NCBI GenBank assembly: GCA_030698465.1
Contig: JAUYJZ010000020.1
Location: forward strand, 1-12,531
From: a bacterium
GTDB taxonomy: Bacteria > Patescibacteriota > Minisyncoccia > Minisyncoccales > UBA10102
Direction: 5' to 3'
Length of the DNA stretch: 12,531 nt
Shown here: positions 1 to 9,017 of the stretch, one piece after another
Layout: each line of letters opens with the position of its first letter
Position numbering within the stretch: the stretch's first letter is position 1
Position numbers and translations under genes: made by a program
Notes under the pieces: generated by a model
Databases searched by the model: none
What the model was told of the DNA's origin: nothing
What the model saw: the letters and a program-made list of their open reading frames with translations, nothing else

Positions 1-101
1 CAGGTAGCTATGCTGCCGCTGCCGCAAAGGGATGGTTGCGCACGGAAGGGAAAGACTACGTGGTGCAGGACGGTGACGTAATTGAAATTAAACACAGCTA
101 G
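1..101 (+). CDS. ychF: Redox-independent ATPase/GTPase YchF (OLA1 family), 3' end only
   Basis: Only the last 32 codons lie in the window, read from base 3 to the TAG at 99-101. The residues GSYAAAAAKGWLRTEGKDYV followed by VQDGDVIEIKHS match the end of the C-terminal TGS-like domain of YchF/OLA1, where a G(S)YxxAxxKGxxRxEGKDYxVQDGDxIxF ending is strongly conserved. The family is a ribosome-associated P-loop ATPase of the Obg superfamily, nearly universal in bacteria. The G domain is outside the window, so nucleotide-binding motifs cannot be checked. The stop shares the bases CTAG with the stop of the converging minus-strand gene, and no terminator hairpin separates them. The family call rests on this tail alone. 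Confidence 0.85.
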   Translation, partial: GSYAAAAAKGWLRTEGKDYVVQDGDVIEIKHS

Positions 102-1252
102 TAGATGTATTTGTCCACGAGAAGGCCGTCTTGGTCCTCAAGGGTAATAACATCATGGAGAGGACGGGCAAAGTCCTTTGCAGCATAGATATGCCACTCG
201 TTTTTGGTAAAGTTTTCTTCCTGTGCATGCTTTTGGAAACATGCCTCATACGTGAAGTTGTCTCGAAGGTAGGAGGCGCAGGTTGGGTCTGAAGCGACTC
301 TAAGGTTTTGGGAGTAGTCGGGAATCTGGCATGAACCAAAGCTGATTTCCTTTAAAATGAAGTCCTGACAAAAAGGGCCAAGGAAAGAAATCTCTTCCAC
401 GCTCGGCTTGTCAGGACAGGAAGAGGAGATGGAAAGTGGAAAAGAATAGTATTGTTTGAGGTATCCAAGACATACGTTGGGCTTAAAGTTGCCCCCGCTC
501 CCAAAAGGAGAGGCGGCTCCGGAAAGCAAAACCCGGTCTCCTCGCTGGAGCATGATATCTTCATTGAAGTTCTGTGCATTCGGGTAAAGCAGCCGTATCC
601 CTTTGCCGATATGATACTCCCCCCCGCTGCCCTTGATGGTCCACCCGGAAATGTTTGCCTGTTCTTGTGAAGAAAGTTTTGTCTGGAGACTGATGAGAAA
701 GGGTGAAGAAGAAGTTGTTCGCTGGAAACTTCCAACGGTCACCTTCCCAAAGGAAGGAGAGACCTCTATTGAAAATGTTCTAGTTGCGGGGGTTGCGTCT
801 ATTTCCTTGTCTATCTTGGAGCGTACCTCAAAAACGTATTCATTCTTCCCAGCAGGAAGGGTGACAGTTCTTTGTCTACTGGAAGTAGCTTTCCAATCGC
901 TGTCAACGCCCGCAACCCTTGTTTCAAAGGTAATGCGTCCTGCGGTATCGGCGGGAACAACCGAACCCTCAAACTCAAAGGCCACAACATTGTTCTCTTT
1001 TAGCAGAGTTCCTTCATTTGGTCCCTTGGTAATAAAGGTATCTAGGATAAAGGGAGGGGAGCGGCCTAAAGGTGCCTGGCCAATGATCGAGGGGGTCTGC
1101 TGAGCAGGGGGAGAGGCAACATCTCCGCCTTTTTGTTCCGGGAATAGGCGAAAGCTAGGAAAAGGGAGATCAATGCTATGAATAAGGTCACCTCCTGCGG
1201 TAACCGCAAACAGAACTATGAGAATAAGAATGGGTATGGCAAAGATTGGCAT
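98..1252 (-). CDS. Membrane-anchored or secreted lamin-tail-like protein with six cysteines
   Basis: The 384-residue product begins with a hydrophobic helix at about residues 2-18 (PIFAIPILILIVLFAVTAGG) with little positive charge before it, so it is a signal anchor or signal peptide. A Pro/Ser-rich linker follows, then a beta-rich region. Around residues 185-255 the pattern NISGWTIK ... LQRGDRVLLSG resembles a lamin-tail (LTD) beta-sandwich. The last 40 residues (NEWHIY ... DVITLEDQDGLLVD) look like the end of a second one. All six cysteines lie in the C-terminal third, suggesting disulfides outside the membrane. Such proteins recur in parcubacterial genomes, but no biochemical role is known to me. 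The ATG is preceded only by AGAAACCT, a weak ribosome site. It diverges from the CofE-like gene across 33 bases and converges on ychF. Export is fairly secure; the LTD assignment is from pattern resemblance. Confidence 0.7.
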   Translation of the reverse strand: MPIFAIPILILIVLFAVTAGGDLIHSIDLPFPSFRLFPEQKGGDVASPPAQQTPSIIGQAPLGRSPPFILDTFITKGPNEGTLLKENNVVAFEFEGSVVPADTAGRITFETRVAGVDSDWKATSSRQRTVTLPAGKNEYVFEVRSKIDKEIDATPATRTFSIEVSPSFGKVTVGSFQRTTSSSPFLISLQTKLSSQEQANISGWTIKGSGGEYHIGKGIRLLYPNAQNFNEDIMLQRGDRVLLSGAASPFGSGGNFKPNVCLGYLKQYYSFPLSISSSCPDKPSVEEISFLGPFCQDFILKEISFGSCQIPDYSQNLRVASDPTCASYLRDNFTYEACFQKHAQEENFTKNEWHIYAAKDFARPLHDVITLEDQDGLLVDKYIY

Positions 1253-1285
1253 AGGTTTCTTTATTCTATGATATAATCCAGGGAT
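1246..1285 (+). promoter_or_regulatory. Extended -10 promoter of the CofE-like gene, probably leaderless transcript
   Basis: TGATATAAT at 1269-1277 is a perfect extended -10 element (TGN-TATAAT). A weak -35 candidate, TTGGCA at 1246-1251, is 20 bp upstream, which is too long a spacer to count for much. The ATG of the CofE-like gene begins at 1286, only 8 bases after the -10, so transcription would start at or just before the start codon. No Shine-Dalgarno sequence could fit. The same AT-rich stretch must also serve the divergent minus-strand gene; TAGAAT read on the minus strand at 1268-1263 is a possible -10 for it. Confidence 0.65.
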
Positions 1286-2038
1286 ATGAAAGTGACCTCA
1301 GTAAAAACCAAGAAGATCACTCAAAAGGATACCGATATTGTAAAGATTCTGGATACCTATCTTCCTTGCCTCAAGGATCGGAGTGTAGTTTCGGTAACCT
1401 CAAAGATTGTGGCAATCTCTGAAGGAAGGATGATTTTAGAAAAGGAAACAGACAAAGACAAGCTCATTGCAAGAGAGGCAGAATACTATCTTCCCCGCAC
1501 CTCTTCCAAATATAATGTGATGCTCACGATAAAGGGGAATGCCGTGAACTTTTCTTCGGGCATAGATGAGTCCAATACCGGAGGATATTATGTTTTGTGG
1601 CCAAAAGATCCTCAAGCCTCTGCAAATAAAATTCGAGAGCATCTGGTAAAGAAACACAGGAAAAAAAATCTTGGTGTCATCATCACCGACACTTCTTCCG
1701 TTCCTTTAAGATGGGGCCAGCGGGGAGTGTTTGTGTTGGCACATTCAGGGTTTTCTGCCTTGAACTCATATATAGGAAAGCCAGATGTCTTTGGAAGGCC
1801 CTTTAAGATGACGTCTGCTGCCATAGCTGACGCTTTGGGAACTTCAGCCGTACTGGTTATGGGAGAGGGGGCAGAGCAGACCCCTTTGGCTGTCATTGAA
1901 GACATTCCCTTTGTGAAGTTCCAACAGAGGAATCCCACCAAACGAGAACTGGCAAAGCTCAAAATGCCTTTGGCAGACGATCTCTACGCCCCCCTGCTTA
2001 AAGCTGTGAAATGGCGCAAAGGTGGGTTCAAAACTTAA
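1286..2038 (+). CDS. CofE/FbiB-type gamma-glutamyl ligase domain protein
   Basis: The 250-residue product carries the landmarks of the coenzyme F420-0:L-glutamate ligase fold: VVSVTSKIVAISEGR at residues 34-48 (family VVTSKIVSxxEGR), VIITDTSSVPLRWGQRG at 131-147 (family IITDTxxxxxRxG), and GRPFKMTSAAIADALGTSA at 170-188 (family GRxLxxTxxAxADxLAxxA), ending in VLVMGEG. The family adds glutamate through a gamma-linkage to a phosphate-bearing cofactor with GTP and divalent metal. Many CPR genomes carry this gene without other F420 genes visible; database names such as putative folate metabolism gamma-glutamate ligase reflect that the substrate is unknown. Length matches the single-domain form (about 250). 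The next gene starts 12 bases after its stop, so the two are probably cotranscribed. Fold confident, substrate not. Confidence 0.8.
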   Translation: MKVTSVKTKKITQKDTDIVKILDTYLPCLKDRSVVSVTSKIVAISEGRMILEKETDKDKLIAREAEYYLPRTSSKYNVMLTIKGNAVNFSSGIDESNTGGYYVLWPKDPQASANKIREHLVKKHRKKNLGVIITDTSSVPLRWGQRGVFVLAHSGFSALNSYIGKPDVFGRPFKMTSAAIADALGTSAVLVMGEGAEQTPLAVIEDIPFVKFQQRNPTKRELAKLKMPLADDLYAPLLKAVKWRKGGFKT

Positions 2039-2050
2039 CCGAACTAAGGT

Positions 2051-2476
2051 GTGGATAACTTAACCAAACCAAGGAAGAAAAGAGTAGTGGTGTTTGGGAT
2101 TTTTGACGGGGTGCACAAGGGACACCGGAGTTTGTTTTCACAAGCAAAACAACATGGGGATGAGCTTATTGTTATTGTCGGAAGGGATTCCTCGTCTATA
2201 CAATGGAAAGAAAAGAAACCAAAACATAATGAAAAGGAGAGATTGAAGCTTGTTTCAAAAGAACTAGGAGTTGACCTGGCGGTACTCGGAGATGAGGAGC
2301 AGTCCAGTTACAAGGTATTAGAAGAGCTGAGCCCAGACGTCATCTGTTTGGGGTATGATCAAGACTCTTTAGAGCAAGATCTCATTCTATGGTTGGCCCA
2401 AAAAGGCAAAAAAACCCCTCTTTTTCGCCTCCAGCCCTTTGAACCAAGTGTCTATCACAACTCTTTTCGGGCCTGA
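2051..2476 (+). CDS. RibL-like cytidylyltransferase / FAD synthetase family protein
   Basis: This 141-residue protein is a small HxGH nucleotidyltransferase. VVVFGIFDGVHKGH (residues 12-25) holds the phosphate-binding loop and the HKGH motif at 22-25. GRDSSSIQWKEKKP follows the second strand, and LGYDQ at 100-104 is typical of archaeal-type FAD synthetases (RibL) and glycerol-3-phosphate cytidylyltransferase relatives. The expected activity is transfer of a nucleotidyl group from ATP or CTP to a phosphorylated acceptor such as FMN. The start is GTG at 2051 directly preceded by AAGGT; no in-frame ATG is near the N-terminus, so GTG is the best choice. The start overlaps a perfect DnaA-box sequence on the other strand. 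Alternative: a CDP-glycerol or CDP-polyol-forming enzyme. Fold is secure, substrate open. Confidence 0.75.
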   Translation: MDNLTKPRKKRVVVFGIFDGVHKGHRSLFSQAKQHGDELIVIVGRDSSSIQWKEKKPKHNEKERLKLVSKELGVDLAVLGDEEQSSYKVLEELSPDVICLGYDQDSLEQDLILWLAQKGKKTPLFRLQPFEPSVYHNSFRA

Positions 2477-2499
2477 CCCTAGCCGGGGCTCTCAAATTA

Positions 2500-2828
2500 C
2501 CCCGTGGTGGAAAAATAGGAGGCGCCGAAGGTGCCGACGTAAGAAACCGAAGGTGTCTTAAGTCGGGGGTCGGGGTGATTTGGATTTTGAGGGGCGAGAA
2601 CTCAACTGCTTGAGTTCTCGCGGGGTTGCGCGTCTCGCCTCAGGCGAACGGGAATAATGCAACCCCCGGGCCTGCCCAAAAGCACGGCGGAACGCCAATC
2701 GTGCTGGAGGGCAGGTACCTTTACAAAAGCCCATGCCAATGGTATCTTATCTTGATACGGTCACACAGTTTCCCCCGACCCCCCTTCTTTTAACAACCTT
2801 CGGTTTTTAACATTTTTCCACCACGGGG
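2500..2828. repeat. Nested palindromic element with 17-bp perfect terminal inverted repeats (MITE-like or structured RNA)
   Basis: The ends are a perfect 17-bp inverted repeat, CCCCGTGGTGGAAAAAT at 2500-2516 and its complement at 2812-2828. Two more long-range pairs lie inside in nested order: AAACCGAAGGT 2544-2554 with 2796-2806, and GGGGGTCGGGG 2565-2575 with 2773-2783. The interior holds local hairpins: 2521-2535 (GAA loop), 2536-2564 (GAA loop, 11 pairs with two internal mismatches), 2594-2621 (12-bp perfect stem, CTGC loop), 2622-2666 (8-bp stem enclosing TCGCC-TCA-GGCGA at 2635-2647), 2671-2715 (7-bp stem enclosing two further stems), and 2742-2758. No target duplication is obvious and there is no transposase. 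It does not match RNase P RNA, 6S RNA or tmRNA landmarks known to me. A non-autonomous mobile element or a large structured RNA are both possible. Confidence 0.7.
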
Positions 2829-2867
2829 GACACTGAAAATGTCTGAAGAAATTTGGGCATTTTTTGT

Positions 2868-2960
2868 AAAAACTTAATGAGATTAAGTTTTTCACAGGAG
2901 GGGTCGGGAGGATTGGGTATCCTCCCGTGTAGGAAATTATTCAAAACCGAGGGTTTTGAA
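2868..2960 (+). promoter_or_regulatory. Hairpin array in the atpB leader
   Basis: Three perfect hairpins follow one another: AAAAACTTAA/TTAAGTTTTT at 2868-2892 (10 bp, 5-base loop), CGGGAGGAT/ATCCTCCCG at 2905-2927 (9 bp, 5-base loop), and TTCAAAACC/GGTTTTGAA at 2940-2960 (9 bp, 3-base loop). None is followed by a T-tract on the plus strand, so they are not ordinary terminators. GGGGTCGGG at 2900-2908 repeats a segment of the upstream element and could pair with CCCGACCCC near 2774-2782, which would compete with the second hairpin. They sit 32-124 bases before the atpB start and may control or stabilise the operon mRNA; that role is inference. Confidence 0.5.
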
Positions 2961-2991
2961 GGAGTGAGGAGATTTAATCGACGAACGACTT

Positions 2992-3735
2992 ATGCATATT
3001 TCACTACAAGCAGAAACCTTAGGAGTTCTATTCGGTATCCCAGTTACCAATAGTTTAATTCTTTCTTTGCTGACAACCTTTCTTTTAGTTGGAAGCGGTC
3101 TTTTGGTTGCCTATTCCTTAAAAGTTATCCCTAACAAGGTTCAGGGGACGGCCGAGGTTGTCTTGGACGGCATTCTTTCCTTTATGGCAAGCACCCTAGG
3201 GAGCCTCGAGCAGGCAAAAAAGTTCTTTCCTTTGGTGGCCACCATTTTTCTATTTATTTTGGTAAACAACTGGATTGGAGTTCTGCCTGGAACAGGGTCT
3301 ATTGGATTTTGGGAGCAAGCCCATGGAAAAGAGATCTTTGTGCCATTCTTTCGCTCTGCCAACAGTGATTTGAATACCACCTTTGCCCTGGCCCTGATTA
3401 CCATGGTGGCAATACACCTCTATGGCGTAGCAAAGCTCGGCCCTTGGCGTCACCTTTCTAAGTTTTTCATCTTTACCAAGGGACCCATCTATTTTTTTGT
3501 GGGGTTGCTGGAAGGCGTGGGGGAATTTGCAAAGGTGCTTTCTTTTTCCTTTCGTCTTTTTGGGAATATGTTTGCAGGCGAGGTTTTGCTCGTCATTGTC
3601 ATGGGTTTAGTGCCCCTATTGGCCCCTTTCCCGTTTTTACTGCTAGAATTCTTTGTAGGGTTCATTCAAGCATTGGTTTTTGCCATGCTGACCATGATTT
3701 TTTTGAAGATAGCAACAGCAGAGGTTGAACATTAA
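2992..3735 (+). CDS. atpB: F1Fo ATP synthase subunit a
   Basis: The 247-residue hydrophobic protein is the Fo stator subunit that forms the proton half-channels against the c-ring. Its hallmark segment FRLFGNMFAGE contains the essential arginine at residue 188, within the usual fourth-helix context. Membrane segments are visible at about residues 19-43, 75-97, 124-147, 160-180, 190-215 and 218-240. LVNNWIGVLPG at about 91-101 is also family-typical. An in-frame TGA at 2965 limits the start, and ATG 2992 is the first usable codon. The purine-rich GAGGAG at 2966-2971 is 20 bases upstream, too far for a normal Shine-Dalgarno contact. First gene of the ATP operon; no atpI precedes it. A gap of 36 bases separates it from atpE. 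Confidence 0.96.
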   Translation: MHISLQAETLGVLFGIPVTNSLILSLLTTFLLVGSGLLVAYSLKVIPNKVQGTAEVVLDGILSFMASTLGSLEQAKKFFPLVATIFLFILVNNWIGVLPGTGSIGFWEQAHGKEIFVPFFRSANSDLNTTFALALITMVAIHLYGVAKLGPWRHLSKFFIFTKGPIYFFVGLLEGVGEFAKVLSFSFRLFGNMFAGEVLLVIVMGLVPLLAPFPFLLLEFFVGFIQALVFAMLTMIFLKIATAEVEH

Positions 3736-3756
3736 AAGGTCAAAGAGTTATATTAA

Positions 3757-3998
<242 letters not shown>

Positions 3999-3999
<1 letters not shown>

Positions 4000-4505
4000 T
4001 GGCAGACCTGTTCTCCAACCTCGGCATTGATGTAAAACTCCTGGTGGCCCAGGCAGTGAACTTTCTGCTTGTTTTGTGGTTGCTGAACAGGTTTGTGTTC
4101 AAGAGGATACTTGGATTTTTAGAAAAGCGCAAACAAGGCATTGAAAAAGGCGTGGAACTAACTCACAAGGCCGAGCGAGAGATGGAGCGTATTGGAGAGG
4201 TGCGCCACCGGGAACTGGAAAAGGCGCGGGGTCTTGCAGAGGGTATTTTGGAGAAAGCAAAAGTTAAAGGGAATGATATGGAACAGGAGTTTGCTGCAAA
4301 GGCGCGGGGAGAAGCAGAAGTGCTTTTGCAAAAGGCGCACATGGAAGGCGAACGAAAGAAGCAAGATGTGTTAAGAGAAGCTGAGGCAGAACTGCGAGAC
4401 CGTGCCTTTCAGCTGGCAGAAAAAGTGCTTTCAAGATCCCTGACTAAAAAGGATGAAGCTCTCCTACGGGAAGATTTGTTTAATGAAGTGAGACGCCATG
4501 GCTAA
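3999..4505 (+). CDS. atpF: F1Fo ATP synthase subunit b
   Basis: This 168-residue protein is the peripheral stalk subunit. It has an N-terminal membrane helix at about residues 12-32 (VKLLVAQAVNFLLVLWLLNR), followed by a long charged, Ala/Glu/Lys-rich coiled coil to about residue 150, and a short C-terminal segment (LTKKDEALLREDLFNEVRR) that should contact delta. Length is normal for the family (about 155-170). Only one b gene is present, so a homodimer is expected. The start overlaps the atpE stop by one base and its own end overlaps atpH by 8 bases, which points to coupled translation. Confidence 0.95.
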
Positions 4506-4890
4506 GAAAACCACACAATATGCCCTCGCTTTACTCAAAGCTTTAGATGGAAAGCAAGAAAAAGAGCAAAGGGTGAGAGTTGCAAGATTCAAAAAGCTCT
4601 TAAAGAAACGCGGGGATTTGCCGCTGTTGAGTTCTGTTCTGCAAGAGTTTTCTAAATTTTGGGAGCAGCGACAAGGGAAGTTGGCCTTTTTGGTATCTGG
4701 CGGCAAGTTTCCGCATTCGGTTTCAGCATCTATCAAAAAGACCCTTGTGGACAAAGGATATCAGTTAAAAGAAGGCGAGGATGCGCGACTCATCGGGGGT
4801 TCTGCGGTTTTTTTAGGAAGCGAATATTTAATAGACAACAGTGTTAAGGGGAAGCTGGAAAAGTTAAAGATACAAATGACTCCTCAATAG
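4498..4890 (+). CDS. atpH: F1Fo ATP synthase subunit delta, short form
   Basis: At 130 residues this is about 45-50 residues shorter than the usual delta/OSCP (about 175-180). The C-terminal signature is clear: [20 protein letters not shown] followed by [10 protein letters not shown] matches the family pattern DxxLIGGxxxxxGxxxxDxSVxxxLxxL. The N-terminal part starts YALALLKAL and keeps basic helices, but is too short for the complete six-helix domain that caps alpha. It begins inside the last codons of atpF (8-base overlap) and ends 4 bases before atpA. Assignment relies on operon position and the C-terminal motif; the shortened N-terminus is a real difference, since no in-frame upstream start fits the overlap arrangement better. 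Confidence 0.88.
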   Translation: MAKKTTQYALALLKALDGKQEKEQRVRVARFKKLLKKRGDLPLLSSVLQEFSKFWEQRQGKLAFLVSGGKFPHSVSASIKKTLVDKGYQLKEGEDARLIGGSAVFLGSEYLIDNSVKGKLEKLKIQMTPQ

Positions 4891-4894
4891 AACA

Positions 4895-6413
4895 ATGGCA
4901 AAAGATCACATTTTTGATATTTTAACAGAAGAGCTTCAAGGGGGAAAAGTTGTTCTTGAAAAGGAGGAAATTGGGCGCGTTGTTTCTGTTGGCGATGGTA
5001 TTGTTCAAATGGAAGGACTTCCCAATGTCGTGTTTTCTGAAATGGTAGAAATCACAAAATGGCCCGCCTCCGCTGAAGCTACGGCGGGCAAGTCTGTTCC
5101 TGCCTTAATTTTAAATCTAGGAGAATATACGGTGGGGGCTGTGGTCTTGGGCGAGGAGGCCAACATTACAGAAGGAGATTTGGTAAGACGAACAAAAAAG
5201 GTTTTATCTGTTCCTGTGGGGGAAGCCTTGCTGGGCCGCGTGGTAAATCCTTTAGGCGAACCCTTAGATGGAAAAGGAAGTATTGCGGCCCCAGAAACCC
5301 TGCCCATTGAGCGTCCTGCTCCCAAGGTACTGGATCGCCAAGGGGTCAATACTTCTTTGGCCACAGGGATCAAGGTTATTGATGCTGCCATTCCCATTGG
5401 AAGAGGCCAGCGTGAACTTATTATTGGGGATCGGCAAGTAGGCAAGACCGCTTTGGTTCAAGACGCTATTTTAAACCAGCTTAATGAACCAAAAGAAACG
5501 AGACCCGTATGTGTTTATGTTGCCATAGGCCAGAAAGCATCCAAGGTTGCCCAAATGGTAGAGGAGCTGCAGAAACGGGGAGCCATGGATTACACCATTG
5601 TGGTCTTAGCTGCAGCTTCCGATCCCGCTTCCCTATGGTATGTGGCCCCCTATGCCGGATGCAGCATGGGAGAGTATTTCCGTGACAAAGGCAAAGACGT
5701 TTTGATAATCTATGATGACCTTACCAAGCATGCCTGGGCGTGGCGCCAGATAGCCCTTTTGTTGAGAAGACCTCCTGGAAGAGAAGCTTATCCAGGAGAC
5801 GTGTTCTATTTACACTCTCGACTCTTGGAGCGAGCTGCAAAACTTTCCAAAGAAAAAGGAGGAGGTTCCTTAACTGCCCTGCCTATTGTTGAGACCCAGT
5901 TGGGAGATGTTTCTTCATACATTCCTACCAATGTTATCTCTATCACAGACGGGCAGATTTATCTTGAGACCGATTTGTTTAGTAAAGGCCAGAGGCCTGC
6001 GGTGAACATAGGGCTTTCTGTGTCTCGAGTGGGAAGTGCCGCCCAGAGCAAAGCGATGAAGAAGGTTGCCTCCCAATTAAAACTGGACTTGGCGCAGTAT
6101 CAGGAGTTAGCGGCCTTTGTGCAGTTTGCCCAGGATTTGGATGCAGGCACCAAAAAAAGAATTGATCGGGGAGCCCGCTTATTGGAACTCTTAAAGCAGG
6201 CGCAGTTTGAGGTGCAGCCATTTCAAGAGCAGGTGTGCATTTTGTTTGCCGCAAACGAGGGTTTTCTCGATGAGGTTCCTTTAGAAAAGGTGCGGGATTT
6301 TGAGACAAGATTTTTAGAGCATATGCGAAACAATGAAAGTGCGGTGTTAGCTGATATTAAAGAGAGTAGGGATCTGAGTGAGGAAACCCAAGAGAAATTA
6401 AAGACTATTCTCC

Positions 6414-6427
<14 letters not shown>
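4895..6427 (+). CDS. atpA: F1Fo ATP synthase subunit alpha
   Basis: The 510-residue protein is the non-catalytic nucleotide-binding F1 subunit. It shows the N-terminal beta-barrel, Walker A GDRQVGKT at residues 178-185, the Walker B region [17 protein letters not shown], and the arginine-finger segment [14 protein letters not shown]. The C-terminus ends [16 protein letters not shown], as in the family. Residues W56-G65 ([10 protein letters not shown]) form a short insertion in the N-terminal barrel just before the [17 protein letters not shown] strand. It is encoded by a palindrome at 5062-5089. ATG 4895 comes 4 bases after the atpH stop and has no Shine-Dalgarno site, suggesting coupling. 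The 3' end overlaps atpG by 14 bases. Confidence 0.98.
5062..5089 (+). repeat. In-frame palindromic repeat inserted in atpA
   Basis: GCCCGCC at 5062-5068 and GGCGGGC at 5083-5089 form a perfect 7-bp stem around TCCGCTGAAGCTAC. In the alpha reading frame it encodes most of [11 protein letters not shown], a stretch absent from the canonical protein at this barrel position. From memory, [12 protein letters not shown] segments appear in unrelated proteins of parcubacterial genomes where the same palindrome lands in frame. I see no second full copy in this window. Confidence 0.7.
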
Positions 6428-8939
<2,512 letters not shown>

Positions 8940-8943
8940 CATA

Positions 8944-8972
8944 TTGACATGGGATAAAAGCAGGTATAGAAT
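8944..8972 (+). promoter_or_regulatory. Sigma-70 type promoter for the carbonic anhydrase-like gene
   Basis: TTGACA at 8944-8949 is a perfect -35 box and TAGAAT at 8967-8972 a good -10 box, separated by 17 bp. Transcription would begin near 8979, giving a leader of about 40 bases. It sits only 4 bases after the atpC stop. Confidence 0.75.
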
Positions 8973-9017
8973 CCGTGCTTGGTACCTTAGTCATTCTTAA
9001 TTTAATAAGGAGAACCT

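Larger units (their letters stand above)
2477..2991. other. 515-base gene-free region: palindromic element plus ATP operon leader
   Basis: No coding sequence is convincing here; the short open frames have no family resemblance and run through perfect hairpins. The left part, 2500-2828, is a nested palindromic element described separately. The right part, 2829-2991, contains three successive perfect hairpins and a purine-rich stretch before atpB. I could not find a convincing sigma-70 promoter for the ATP operon in this region, nor a classical terminator with a T-tract for the ribL transcript. The operon promoter may therefore lie inside the element, be non-canonical, or be upstream at 1272. 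Confidence 0.7.

Noticed and set aside
452..1103. Plus-strand open frames opposite the lamin-tail-like gene.
   Set aside because: They are antisense shadows. The minus-strand frame is continuous for 384 residues with a signal anchor and conserved-looking domains.
2572..2595. Sequence GGGGTGATTTGGATTTTGA resembles the conserved 5' end of tmRNA.
   Set aside because: No matching 3' tRNA-like half is present: no T-loop (TTCGA-type) and no acceptor strand pairing with GGGGTG. The TCCACCA at 2817-2823 is part of the terminal inverted repeat. No tag-peptide frame ending in a typical ALAA motif was found.
2500..2828. RNase P RNA, 6S RNA or another standard structured RNA in the atpB upstream region.
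   Set aside because: The universal RNase P segments (GAGGAAAGTCC, ACAGAA) are missing on both strands and the single-bubble 6S shape is not seen. I leave the element unclassified.
2500..2828. Complete insertion sequence or integron-like unit.
   Set aside because: There is no transposase or integrase gene and no clear target-site duplication: the flanks CTCAAATTA and GACACTGAA do not match.
2853..3053. Short plus-strand open frame ahead of and overlapping atpB.
   Set aside because: It runs through three perfect hairpins, has no family resemblance and overlaps the atpB start out of frame.
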